Positions 35,468 to 45,135 of a stretch of 64,000 bases of DNA are shown here, piece by piece. A program made the translations under genes and the position numbers. Every line of letters starts with the position of its first letter. The first letter of the stretch is position 1. The stretch covers positions 9,014,183-9,078,182 of the forward strand of contig NC_133117.1 in NCBI RefSeq assembly GCF_022965805.1. Reading direction: 5' to 3'. A model generated the notes under the pieces. The model made no database searches. It was not told the origin of the DNA and saw only the letters and a list, made by a program, of their open reading frames with translations. This DNA is from Primulina eburnea (taxonomy: Eukaryota > Streptophyta > Magnoliopsida > Lamiales > Gesneriaceae).

Positions 35468-36081
35468 TGTTGGAAATTTGAATCAAATTTAGAGTTTGAA
35501 TAAAAATTATGTCTCTTGAATGTTGAAATGTCTTTTGGCTCTCCACATTCTTGAGTTAATTGTGACTCATGATTATGGGAGTGTCTTTGGGCTCTCCACA
35601 TTCTTGATTTAATTGAAGACTTTTAGCTCTTCATATTCTTGAGTTAATGAGAAGATTAATTAAGTTAATTAATCTTACATGACTCTTGGTGTGCATTTTG
35701 GGGCTTATAAATAGTGTGTTCATTTTCTCATTTCACATACATGAAAATCTTATCTCTTTCTTGCATTTCATATTGTTATCTTTCCATTTGGCCTCCGTTA
35801 AATCTCGGTGATAAAGTAAAGGTACGTTTTCAGTTCGTCGTAGTAGTGTCTCGTGCTAAGTCACTGCTGGTTGTTCCGTTGTATCCTGAGAAACAAACGT
35901 CCGAGACGATCCTCGAAGCATATACAAGAAAGGACGAATCTGTTTTAAGGACACTGTATTTAATACAGGCCTCGGTTTGATTTATTTTAAGCCATTCTCT
36001 ACTGTTTTTATTCAATATACTTTTCCCTGGTTTCCTTGCCAAAATATTTATGTACTATATCATTCGATATATTGTGCAACA
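35468..36081 (+). repeat. Copia-2 3' LTR
   Basis: 614 bp, same ends as the 5' LTR, with scattered substitutions and indels. Followed by the CGCAT duplication. Confidence 0.9.
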
Positions 36082-37285
36082 CGCATCATGGTCCTTTTTC
36101 TGTATGCAAGGGGATAGGTAATCATCGACGTAATCATTAGAGGCACCAATTATTGTCCTTTGACCAAGGAGGCTAGGCATAGAATCATCGACAAGTAATT
36201 AGGGGATAAGTAATCATCGACAGCATCATGGTCCTTTTTCTGTATTGTGCAACACGCATCATGGTCCTTTGACCAACGAGGCTGGAATAGAATCTTCCGA
36301 TGATCGCGGGCACAAACTTAGTTTGATTTTATACTCTGCTACTAAACGTATTATTTCAATTATCAAATTATTAATATAATGTCGGATGTCGATACACATC
36401 AAATCTTAGGCGTGACATTACATGAAGAAAACTTATAGAAAAAATAGTATATATGAAATATGTTCAATTTAAATTAATATGTAAAAAACTTATTATTTTA
36501 TCTCTTTTGAGGGGAAAAAAAATAAAGTCAGACATGCTTCACATGATGTAACGCATAATTAATAAAGGTACATATTAGGTATGTTAAATTTAAATTAATA
36601 GTGTACACATTGTTTTCTTTAAAAAAAGGTACACGTGCTTTCTTTCACTATATTTTATAAACCATGAATCGTACATATAAATGCCACATGTCGGCAATAC
36701 GTAAAAACATACATGTACATGTCTTAATGTTGTTCTTGGAATTAAATATTTTATTTACGAAGTGAATTTAGAAAAATGTATTTGAAGTGACTCAAACAAT
36801 CTTAATCAATTTGTTTGAACACTTATGAATGGAAATCCACCAAATATTTCAACCAAAACATAGCTTAAGACTGTATTTGGATGGGTCTATTTAGATTTGA
36901 AGATTAATTAATTAAAAATCAAAGTATTTGAAATACTTCCAAAAACATATATATAAAAATTACATTTGAAGACAATTTGGAATTTGAAATGGCTAACAAG
37001 AATTTTTTGCAAAAACATTCATGAAGGATTTAATTGGAAATGTGAAAATGATCAATTGGAATACAATTTACAGAATTAGAACTCAAAAACAACCAAAAAA
37101 AACGTAGAATAACTACAGGCTCTTGTTCCATGTTTGATTACTTTAGGAAAAGTAAAAGGTTTAGGAAATATTTAATGACTAAGATTGTGCTTGCCATTTA
37201 TACACTCAACACACAACTTTCCCATATACCTTGCTTGCTGATCTTGTTCCATGTTTGATTACTTTAATTTGTCTGATTTCTTCCC
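36082..37285. other. Upstream region of the DC1 gene
   Basis: No gene seen. 36072-36300 contains a local duplication: the last bases of the Copia-2 LTR plus its target site (ATTGTGCAACACGCATCATG) reappear at about 36244-36263. GTAATCATCGAC and GGTCCTTT motifs also recur. The rest is AT-rich. Confidence 0.5.
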
Positions 37286-37292
37286 TATATAT
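37286..37292 (+). promoter_or_regulatory. Possible TATA box of the DC1 gene
   Basis: TATATAT in the context CCCTATATATTTC, about 85 bp upstream of the ATG. A start of transcription about 30 bp further would give a 5' leader of roughly 55 nt. This is weak in such AT-rich DNA. Confidence 0.4.
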
Positions 37293-37376
37293 TTCTTCAA
37301 TTTCTCATTTATTCCGTAACACAATCTTAGTTTGTAGAGCTTCGACGCTAGCATCAAAAAAGAAAAGTTCTATACG

Positions 37377-39282
37377 ATGTCCTCACAAATCGACACAACA
37401 CTCAACAGTAAAGAACATAAACATTCTAGCCATGATCATCCACTGATATATGTTGACGAAGAAAATCCCAAGGCGTATTGCAGTGCGTGTGGGGTGGCAA
37501 TAATATCAAGTCCTTCTTATACATGTAGCCAAGGTTGCAATTTTTTTCTGCACCAACCTTGCACAGAATTGCTCCAATCAGCAGAACTTGAATTTGGCGG
37601 AAATCCCTATGATATTAGTTTACTAGCAAAGCCACCTAATGACAATTGCAAATGTGAGAAATGTGGGAACTTGTGTAAGAACTTTACTTATAAATGCTGC
37701 TTGCGGTCCATTAAAGGATATGGTACTCTGCATGAGTTTTATCTGCACTGCCAATGTGCTTTTCCTTTGGAGATAAACATAAAACACATTAGCCATCATG
37801 AGCACCCATTGATGGCAATGTGTAAGGAAGCATCATTGGTATGTGATGCATGTGGGAGGAAGCAAGACGGGATATTTTTCTCTTGTCAAAAGTGTAGTTT
37901 TTATATTCATCAGGATTGTTGCTCAGTACCTACCGTCATAAATATCGAGCATCATCCTCACCCTCTCTTTATCCTTTATTCCCTTCGTAGTTTCAAATTT
38001 CGGACCAATAGGAAATGCCTATTATGCAACGATGAGGTATCATTGACCCTTGGTGCTTTTGTTTGTGGATGGTGTACCAGTGTAGCTCATATACATTGTG
38101 CAGTGTCAGCGGTGGAGAACACAGGTAATGACTAGTTTCGTTGAATACGCTTCTGCATTCTTTGGCTAGGATAGTAGCTTGAGCACAACTTTAGATGCAT
38201 GTCCCTATACTTGGTTTCAATCTTACATATTTTTTGCAGATATAGTTCAATCATCCATTCATCTTCCAAGTAGGCCTGATACATTTTCAAGTTTGATAAA
38301 TCGTGCAATACTCCAGAACAGAGAGGATGATGGAATTGAAGATGTGAAATCGAATATTGAGAAATACCACACTGACCATTCTTCTTGGAACTTTCACAAC
38401 AGAGAGAGTGATGATATTGAGTTAGTATGCAACGCATGTATTCTACCCATAATCTCACCTCCTCCTTCTTACTATAGTTGCCCCAACCCTCAATGTTTTT
38501 TCCTCCTCCATCAATCTTGTGCAAATTTACCCCTAGTTGTCAAGACTTATGAGAGGGATCCATTTCATCTTGTATCAAAATCACGTGATTTCTGTTCCGT
38601 GTTTTTTTGTTACATATGTGATAAATCCTGCAATGGATTTGGATACGCAACCGGTACTTATATATATTACATGGATGTTCAATGTGCGACTTCTCCGAAC
38701 ATCGTCAAACATGAATCACACCCCCAACACCTTCTCACTTTGTCTTCCTATATCCGTATAAACTTTTGCTGCTGTGATCGTTCTTACTTTACTGCCTCTT
38801 ACTCTTGTGGAATTTGTCGTCACCATATTCACCCGAGTTGTGCCTTTTTACCGAAAACAGTTGAGAACAAATTTGATGGACATCCACTTGACCTCATTTA
38901 CAACCTTGCAGTTCAAATCCCACAAGAAGAAGAAGAGAACCACTACCTATGTGAGTTTTGTGAAGAAGACATCAATACAAATTTCTGGTTTTATTATTGT
39001 GGCAAATGTGATCATTCATCTCATATTAACTGTATTCCTTCAACTGGTAAGTTGTCGAAGATCAAGTTCGGATACAATATCGATTTGCCAAGACACGTTC
39101 ATGATCATCCGGTGACTCTGACTCGTATGCTTACTATGGGAAGCCAAAGGTGTGGGTATTGCAAGGATATGATTCCTGGTTTCGTAGATGATATGGCTTT
39201 TCATTGCTCAAAGTGTGACTTTTGGATCCATTTTAAATGCGCGGGAACATTTTCTGGTAAACAAATAATATACTACGATTAA
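37377..39282 (+). CDS. DC1 (divergent C1) zinc-finger protein, two exons
   Basis: Exon 1 is 37377-38124 and exon 2 is 38240-39282. The 115-bp intron has a GTAATG donor and TTTTTTGCAG acceptor, and splicing keeps the frame (VENT-D-IVQSS), giving about 595 residues. Nine C1_2/DC1-like modules follow one another, each with H-x-HPL followed by C-x2-C, a later C-x(2-4)-C and H-x2-C. Examples are HDHPLIYV..CSACG..FFLHQPC (about 20-62), HEHPLMAM..CDACG..YIHQDC (142-182) and HDHPVTLT..CGYCK (near 537-580). Such modules bind zinc and are common in plant proteins of stress and hormone responses; the specific role here is unknown. The DNA is clean of stops, unlike its surroundings. A truncated duplicate lies at 52499-55587. 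Confidence 0.88.
38125..38239 (+). other. Intron of the DC1 gene
   Basis: 115 bp, GT-AG, phase 1, with a T-rich tract before GCAG. Without splicing the frame stops at the TAG at 38133-38135. Confidence 0.8.
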
Positions 39283-39785
39283 TCATCTATAATGACATGT
39301 AATGGTTTTTTTCCCCCAATTTGGAATCATTTCTTCCTGTTTTTGATTGTTTTCTTTTCTTGATTATTGTCGAAGACCAATGTTGTATTTGAGGATATGA
39401 ATTTGAAATATATGAATTTCGATTATAGTTTTATCGATAACAACAAAACAATTTGTAAAATATTGAATTCATATCTTAATTATTCATACATTAGTTAAAC
39501 AAAATAGAATGGATTTCAAATATTAGTTGCACTTGAAATACACCATAATTAACATAAACATTGTATAAACATGAATAGTGGATCTGATAATTTTTTTATT
39601 GTTTCTCTAAAACTATAAAAATATATTTGACTATATATGAAAATTTATGAATTTGAAATTCATCGATCCAATTGCAACATTAAAAAACCCAACAAGATTT
39701 CATTACTTCATCGAAAAAAAATTTATTAAAAAATATATATATTCTTGATATATATTTAATTTATTAAAACAACAGTGAAAACTAT
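39283..39785. other. 3' flank of the DC1 gene
   Basis: AT-rich, no gene. Its sequence is repeated, diverged, at about 55588-56090, as part of the duplicated segment. Confidence 0.55.
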
Positions 39786-40448
39786 TTATATTTCAGAATT
39801 GAAATTAATAAAGGGCAAACGACTGAGGAACTCATAGAATAATGTAATGTTAGCTGGGGATTTGGGTTTCTTCTGATTTGGGAGTAACAACAAAACTAAT
39901 AGTAAATGAAAATTTCTGAAACGGTACTGATGACTAGTTATCTTAAGACCGATGGCAATAACATCCATTACCATGAATTTCTCGGCAGTGTAGGCGTCAA
40001 AAGATCTTGCCTTAGCCAAGATTTGTTTGGCTACCACATCAACAAGAAGTTGGTACTCCATCTTCATGTCTAGCTTCTTGCCATATGTCTTGTTAGGCTC
40101 GCTGGAAGCAGAGAACCTAGTCTTCATTTCCTCCAAGATAGACTGAGGAACATAAGATAAATCGGTTAGCTCCTCAGTGGGTAACTGAAATAGTGTAGCA
40201 AAGTAAGCTTCATCGATCAGCAGGGTTTGCTCTCCAATTTGCATAAAAATCTTCCCTTCATTAGAAATAGATCCTCGTGGATAGAACATCTTTAATTCTG
40301 TCACATTGATGTCTAGAGATGAGCTCAAGAAAGTCTTGAGTCTAGATGACTCAGTCAGTTTGAAAACAGAGACAATAGCGCCATATTCCATTGAGTAAAT
40401 ATATTCAAAATTGATGGAAAGAACATTCGCTATGTATGGAGTTGACAT
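39786..40448 (-). CDS. Retroelement-associated protein of unknown function
   Basis: A 220-residue frame starting MSTPYIANVLSINFEYIYSM. It contains KMFYPRGSISNEGKIFMQI, FATLFQLPTEELTDLSYVP, then LDMKMEYQLLVDVVAKQILA and a FMVMDVIAIG segment. No catalytic motif is visible. I recall very similar proteins as repetitive, transposon-linked families in Lamiales; this needs a search. It lies 471 bp downstream, on the same strand, of a copia RNase H end (stop at 40920), the position where some Copia elements carry an extra, env-like ORF. The end (LLLVLLLLPNQKK onward) may be degraded. The duplicate at about 56091-56474 is broken. Confidence 0.55.
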   Translation of the reverse strand: MSTPYIANVLSINFEYIYSMEYGAIVSVFKLTESSRLKTFLSSSLDINVTELKMFYPRGSISNEGKIFMQIGEQTLLIDEAYFATLFQLPTEELTDLSYVPQSILEEMKTRFSASSEPNKTYGKKLDMKMEYQLLVDVVAKQILAKARSFDAYTAEKFMVMDVIAIGLKITSHQYRFRNFHLLLVLLLLPNQKKPKSPANITLFYEFLSRLPFINFNSEI

Positions 40449-40919
40449 TTCTGCAGATGAAAATTTTGAAAAAAAGTAAAAAGGTTTGATTGCAATAAAG
40501 TTAGAAAGTTATCGAAGTTAAGAATATATGAAAATAATAAATGAAAAATATGGAGTGTAACTGGTATTTATATGTGCAACTTGAGTCAGATAGCGCAGAC
40601 ACGTGTCAGGATATGGAATAAAAACTTCTGAAATTTAAAAAATTCTTACATTGTACGAGTCGATCAAGAATAACTTGGAATAAAATTAAAATACATGCTA
40701 ATCATTTTGAAAATTTCAAATTTTAATAAATGTAATTAAACGAAAATTAGAAAATTGGTTTTCCTTAATGGTTAATTAAGGAAATAAATAAGTCACTAAA
40801 TTCATTACTAAATGATAAGATCAGTTTTTTAATGAGTACTAATAAATCAGTGAGTTTCCAAGTCCGACTGACTTATCAGTAAGACTCCCCTAATCGATTA
40901 TCCCTAAATAAATGTACAT

Positions 40920-41083
40920 CTAAGATAAATAAATAAGGCCTAATATATTTTTAAAATGCGAAAACTCAGTCTCTACAAGCGGTTTGGTAAAGATATCAGC
41001 TACCTGTTGTTCTATGAAGAGGTATTCTAATATGATGTTCATGTTTAACAGATGATCTCAGATCAAATGATGTCTGCTATCTA
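40920..41083 (-). pseudogene. pol: Copia RNase H C-terminal fragment
   Basis: The minus strand reads HHFI/RDH-like residues in a shifted frame, then EQQVADIFTKPLVETEFSHF and a TAG stop at 40920. This is the standard end of copia Pol. The rest of pol is missing: the sequence to the right belongs to another LTR fragment and then Tat-A. Confidence 0.75.
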
Positions 41084-41089
41084 TAGGCC

Positions 41090-41348
41090 TGGTTCGAGAA
41101 TGCAGACTCGATTGTATGTGATTTCAATTGAATTACGTAACGTCTACCGTTTTAAAAGTGCGGAAATATTTTTTTTTAAAGCATCTATTTTCGAAATAAC
41201 ATTTAAATATTTTGCATGCATAAAACCCTACTGAAAAATATTTCATTTAAAAATAATCGTAAATATTTGACAGTAAAAATATAGCAGTTTAAAATATTGT
41301 CAACTCGGCCCACAATCATGCATATATAAAATAAACGAGTAAAATCCT
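41090..41348. repeat. LTR-like fragment hosting Tat-A, left part
   Basis: AT-rich, with AGTGCGGAAATATTT and AACTCGGCCCACAATCATGC blocks as in Gypsy LTR ends. It continues after Tat-A at 52416-52498. ATCCT at 41344-41348 is the Tat-A target site. Family and boundaries are uncertain. Confidence 0.4.
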
Positions 41349-41693
41349 TGATACTCACGGAAAATTTTAGGGTCCGATCCACGCAAGCGTCACTAATCCA
41401 GACACGGGCTTCAAAATTACCCTGAGCCTGAAATCACAAATATGACCGTTAGGAGGGGGCCAGGAGGGTGTCCTGGCGTAGCCCCTCCGACGCTCAAGTC
41501 AGAGACTGATGATATATGGGGGGAGCAGCTAAGGGCGCTGCTAAAAGCAATTTAGTGAATCAATCAACTGAACACTCAAACCTGGTATTTATAGGAGAAT
41601 ACCTGGGCCCTTGATGGGCTTGTTTTCCACTTGGGCTAGGGATGAGGCAAAGATAATGGGGCCCTTGATGGGCCTGTCTTCCATGGGGTATCA
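41349..41693 (-). repeat. Tat-A 3' LTR
   Basis: 345 bp, with a TATAAATACC box (minus) at 41584-41593. Next to it inside is a polypurine tract, GGGAGGGGGAGACTGG on the minus strand (41694-41709). Confidence 0.92.
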
Positions 41694-41709
41694 CCAGTCT
41701 CCCCCTCCC
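41694..41709 (-). other. Tat-A polypurine tract
   Basis: GGGAGGGGGAGACTGG on the minus strand, touching the 3' LTR. It fixes the orientation of the element as opposite to the gene at 42743. Confidence 0.8.
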
Positions 41710-41987
41710 AAGTCGAACTGAATCGTAGGTTCAAAGGTCGATTAGTTGTGTTGTCCTTGGTTTATCGACGATGAGGACGTACCGTACTACAAATATTTAT
41801 TCCGCTTTTCGTTAACGAACGATGTTTGCTGCTGCGAACGGGGATCGACCTGCCGTGCATTTTTCCTGCCGTTCTCCAGTCTCCCAAGATTTGGAAACAA
41901 ATCAAATCGCAATCTTAATCTGGAGGGAAAGATATCAAATCAAATCTCAATCTCCTCCTAAATGGTAAGGTATGGGCTGAGCTCCCC

Positions 41988-41995
41988 TATAAATA
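41988..41995 (+). promoter_or_regulatory. TATA box of the Tat-A opposite-strand gene
   Basis: TATAAATA in the context CTCCCCTATAAATAGAGGCC, on the plus strand, 300 bp inside the 3' LTR. It is a near-ideal plant TATA box, and a transcript starting near 42020 would run into the opposite-strand gene. This suggests an independent promoter. Confidence 0.65.
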
Positions 41996-42019
41996 GAGGC
42001 CACCTTCTTTTAGTTTTAT

Positions 42020-42742
42020 TTCTCCCTACAATTTCATCACCTAGCCACCGCCTCATTCTTGCCGCCGCCGTCCTCGCCGCCGCTGCCGAGCCCCAGATCA
42101 TGTTCGCCCTGCCCCAACCGAGCCACGCTCGCCTAGCCCCGCACAGCAGCCCACCCCGCGCGCACGCTCCCCATCCTCTCGCTCGCCCTGCCGCAGCCGA
42201 GCCCCAGCTCACGCTCGTCGAGCCCTGCCCAAGCTCGCCGAGCCCTGCCCACGTTCGCCCTGTCCCAGCCGAGCGACGCTCGCCCACCTGCCGAGTGCGC
42301 CTCGCCTACCTGCCGCGCTCGCCCACCTGCCGAGCGCCCCTGCAGAGCCACGCTCGCCCACCTGCCGAGCGCCCCTGCCGAGTGCGCCTCGCCTACTTGC
42401 CGAGAGCCCCCCAGCCACGCCTGCCCACCTTCCGAGCACTCCCGCGCGCCAGCTCGCCCCTCGCGCCCACACCTGCTCGCCGCGTGCCCACGCTCGCCCC
42501 TGCCGAGCACCCACGCTCACCCCGCCGAGCACTCCCGCTCGCCCCGCGCGCCGGCTCGCCCCTCCGAGCACCCACGCTCGCCCCGCGCGCCCACGCTTGC
42601 TCGCTGCGTGCCCATGCCAGTCCGCCAAGCGCCAGCCCTTTACCTACTCGCTTTTTTCCGGCGTCTTATCCCTTGAGCACTTTTTAGCGCGTCTCGCGCG
42701 GGTCAGTTATCTCCTTTTCCTGTTTTATTATCCTTATCATTT
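42020..42742 (+). other. GC-rich leader of the opposite-strand gene
   Basis: About 600 bp of very GC-rich, imperfectly repeated sequence built on CGCTCGCCCACCTGCCGAGCG-like units (20-base core: CTCGCCCACCTGCCGAGC). A proline/alanine/arginine-rich frame runs through it (the ATG at 41962 is upstream of the TATA box; an internal ATG is at 42100). Long frames on the minus strand are its shadows. It may be an untranslated leader or an upstream ORF. Confidence 0.5.
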
Positions 42743-45135
42743 ATGTCTTCTTCAGATTCCGGGTCTAGTTCTTCGAGTGGTTCCGAGAGGTCCAGCGGGT
42801 CTAGTGAGTCTAGCAGGTCCAGCGAGTCTAGCCAGGGTAGGACTTCCCTAGCTGATCTTGATTTTACCCTTGATCCTCCTGAGGAGGAAGTCACCGTTCA
42901 TAGTCGTCCGGGTAAGGAAGTTCGTCACGTGACCCAACAAATGAACATATCTGAGGCAGATAACTTATGGTTTGGTCACTTGTCATCCCACATTCCTCCT
43001 GGTAGTGAGTCGAAAATTAGGACTCTGTGGCACATTCCTTCCTCCCACCAGATCATCATTCCTAGCCCAAAGGACCGACCTTATCTAGCCCCTAAGGGCT
43101 ATTATACCTTTTTTCAGCATCATTTTGATGCCGGCCTTCGTTTCCCCCTGTGTGATTTCTTTCAAGAATTAAGCAAGTACTATCAGGTGCACTTAGGTTT
43201 ACTCACGCCTAATGCCTTCCGTTTGATAAGCTGTTTCGTTGTGTTATTCAGGGCTCTAGGCCTCCCTTTGAATTGCACCACTTTTTCCTACTTCTTAGTT
43301 TTGTCCAGGTCAAAAGATGGACCTTTCTATGTAACCTCCAGGTCTAGCCACAAACTGTACGATGGGGCCCCCAGTCATGTGAAGGACTGGAAAAAATACT
43401 TCTTCTTTGTACAGCCACCCAAAGAATTGACTTGCTTTACCGATTGGTACCCTGTCTTCACTAAACCCAAACTTTCCAAGAGTTATAAGAAAGACGAGGA
43501 GTACTTGCGGATAATGAGTGTATTAGGAGACCGATGCTTTAACATTCCCAAACTTCTATCTGAAGATCTTCTGTGTCACGCCGGGTTAAGTCCCGCGAAA
43601 ATTAAGCTGAAGGAGAATGCTGGTAGATACTCTCACTTTTCATATTTCTCGTCTTGCTTTTGCTTATTATGTTACTTGATAACATTCTTATTTGGTTTAT
43701 TGTCTCTTCTTGCAGGTACTAGAGTTATGAACGCCATATTCCTCCGCGAACTTTCCAAGGCGAAGGCTGGAGGTTCCTCATCAGCACCCCAGAAGTCAGT
43801 TATTCCGACAGTCACGATGGGCCCAAAGGGAGATTGTTCTACTGCTGGGAAAAAGAAAACAGGTTTCTGTTCTACTACCGCGAAGAAGCCTACTAGCTCC
43901 CCTAGGTCCCCTACTGCTGCGAAGAAGAAGAAGGAAGGCTCCTCCTCCTCCGCCTCCAAGCGAGCCTCCTCGCCATCTCCTCGCGCCAAGTCCCCTCCTC
44001 CTTCTGGTAAGCAAAATGCATCCACTGATCTTAGCCCGTCAGCCCCTCAGCATGGCAAGCGCAAGATTTCTGAGATTTCTGTCTTATCGATCTCTTCTCC
44101 AGAGGGGTCCGAGCCCGATGAGGGACCTCCCCTTGAATCGGGGGTGCATCCTCTATACACTACGGATTTGGCCATCGTGGGGCGGGGTCCTACTCATCTG
44201 GCTCAGAAGATAATGTATCAGCTTCCTTCCGACGCCGATGCAGCGTTCATGAGTTCATTAGGGTGGTCAGACCTCCTCCGCCGGACATGCATCAGTGTCA
44301 CCGAGGTATACTTCTCCTCATAACCTTTAGATTGATGTTTAATATACATTTGATCTTCTTGTCGTCTTTTCACCCTTGTCTACTTATGCAGGGCATGATG
44401 TACGTCGGGGAGTTGGCTGAGCGCACTCACGCCGCTCGATTTGACTCTTGTCAAGAATTACGCGAGGTCCAGGCTCTCCGCGAACAACTCCAGGCTACTA
44501 TTGATGAGATGAAAGTGTCGCATGCCGAGGAGCTTTCGGAGTCCCAAGCTCAATTTTCGGAGTCCCAGATCCAGTGCGGCGAGCTCTCAAAACAGAAGCA
44601 GGAGTCTCAGCGGCTGATAGAGGATCAAGCTAAAGAGATCCAGAAGCTGAAGAAAGAATTAAAGAATTCACAGGCTGAGCTTAAAGACGCCGAGGCACGA
44701 CATGTTGCAGAAGCCTCCTCCTTCAAAGAGGAATTTCTCAAATCCGAAGAATTTGTCGAGATCTGTGGCCCGAAAGCTTTTCACTACCTGGGGGTGGGTT
44801 TTGAGGGTGCAGTCGGCCTTTTCCATGCTCAGGGCTATCCTCTGCCAGGCGCCCCTACTGACTTCATCGATTTGAGGGCTTCATATCGAGTCTTCCCTCT
44901 GATTCTTAGATCGAGCTCTTTTATTTATGTTATTTTCTGCACTGCTTTACTTTCTGTCTTACAATGCAACTTTGGTGATGTTTACATTTGGTTATTTCCT
45001 TGTACATGTACGAACTCGCTTTATGCAACATTGAGTATTTTGCATTTGATTTTTACGACTTCTCACGAGTTTAATTTTGATGTTATTAAACCACAAGGGC
45101 TAATAAAATATCCGACTCCCCTTCCCTTCTACTAG
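42743..45135 (+). CDS. Opposite-strand ORF of Tat-A, Transposase_28-like with coiled coil
   Basis: Putative exons are 42743-43622, 43716-44305 and 44392 to a stop at 45133-45135. The introns (93 and 86 bp) have GT-AG ends with T-rich TTGCAG and TATGCAG acceptors, and exon lengths keep the frame. The N-terminus is serine-rich (MSSSDSGSSSSSGSERSSG). Residues about 90-200 (GYYTFFQHHFDAGLRFPLCD, FQELSKYYQVHLGLLTPNAF, LFRALGLP) resemble the plant 'putative gypsy type transposon' family (PF04195). A lysine/serine/proline-rich linker follows, then a coiled coil (LREQLQATIDEMKVSHAEEL, IQKLKKELKNSQAELKDAEA). Past about 44885 the frame turns hydrophobic; another frame stops near 44910, so the true C-terminus may be shorter. 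No catalytic residues are assigned. Antisense ORFs at this position are known in Tat elements. Confidence 0.72.
43623..43715 (+). other. Putative intron 1 of the opposite-strand gene
   Basis: 93 bp, GTAGAT donor and TCTTCTTGCAG acceptor. It is a multiple of three with no stop, so unspliced RNA would add 31 residues including a hydrophobic YLITFLFGLLSLLAG stretch. Confidence 0.6.
44306..44391 (+). other. Putative intron 2 of the opposite-strand gene
   Basis: 86 bp, GTATAC donor and TTATGCAG acceptor. The frame stops inside it (44321-44323) if it is not removed. Confidence 0.62.
45102..45107 (+). terminator. Possible poly(A) signal of the opposite-strand gene
   Basis: AATAAA on the plus strand, about 20-30 bp before the tandem hairpin array begins. 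The motif is short and the region AT-rich. Confidence 0.4.

Larger units (their letters stand above)
31360..36081 (+). mobile_element. Copia-2, old decayed Ty1/copia element
   Basis: A 4722-bp element on the plus strand. LTRs are at 31360-31936 (577 bp) and 35468-36081 (614 bp), both opening TGTTGGAAATTTGAATC and closing GATATATTGTGCAACA. CGCAT flanks it on both sides (31355-31359, 36082-36086). The order is gag, integrase, RT, RNase H; the stretch between gag and integrase is missing. Many stops, and the indels between the LTRs, show an old insertion. A primer site could not be recognised after the 5' LTR. Confidence 0.92.

Noticed and set aside
38537..39115. Alternative-frame plus-strand ORFs over DC1 exon 2
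   Set aside because: The zinc-ligand pattern appears only in the main frame; the others are shadows.
42133..42628. Long minus-strand ORFs (arginine/glycine/alanine-rich) over the GC-rich leader
   Set aside because: Stop codons are rare in such GC-rich DNA, and three overlapping frames are all open; these are shadows.
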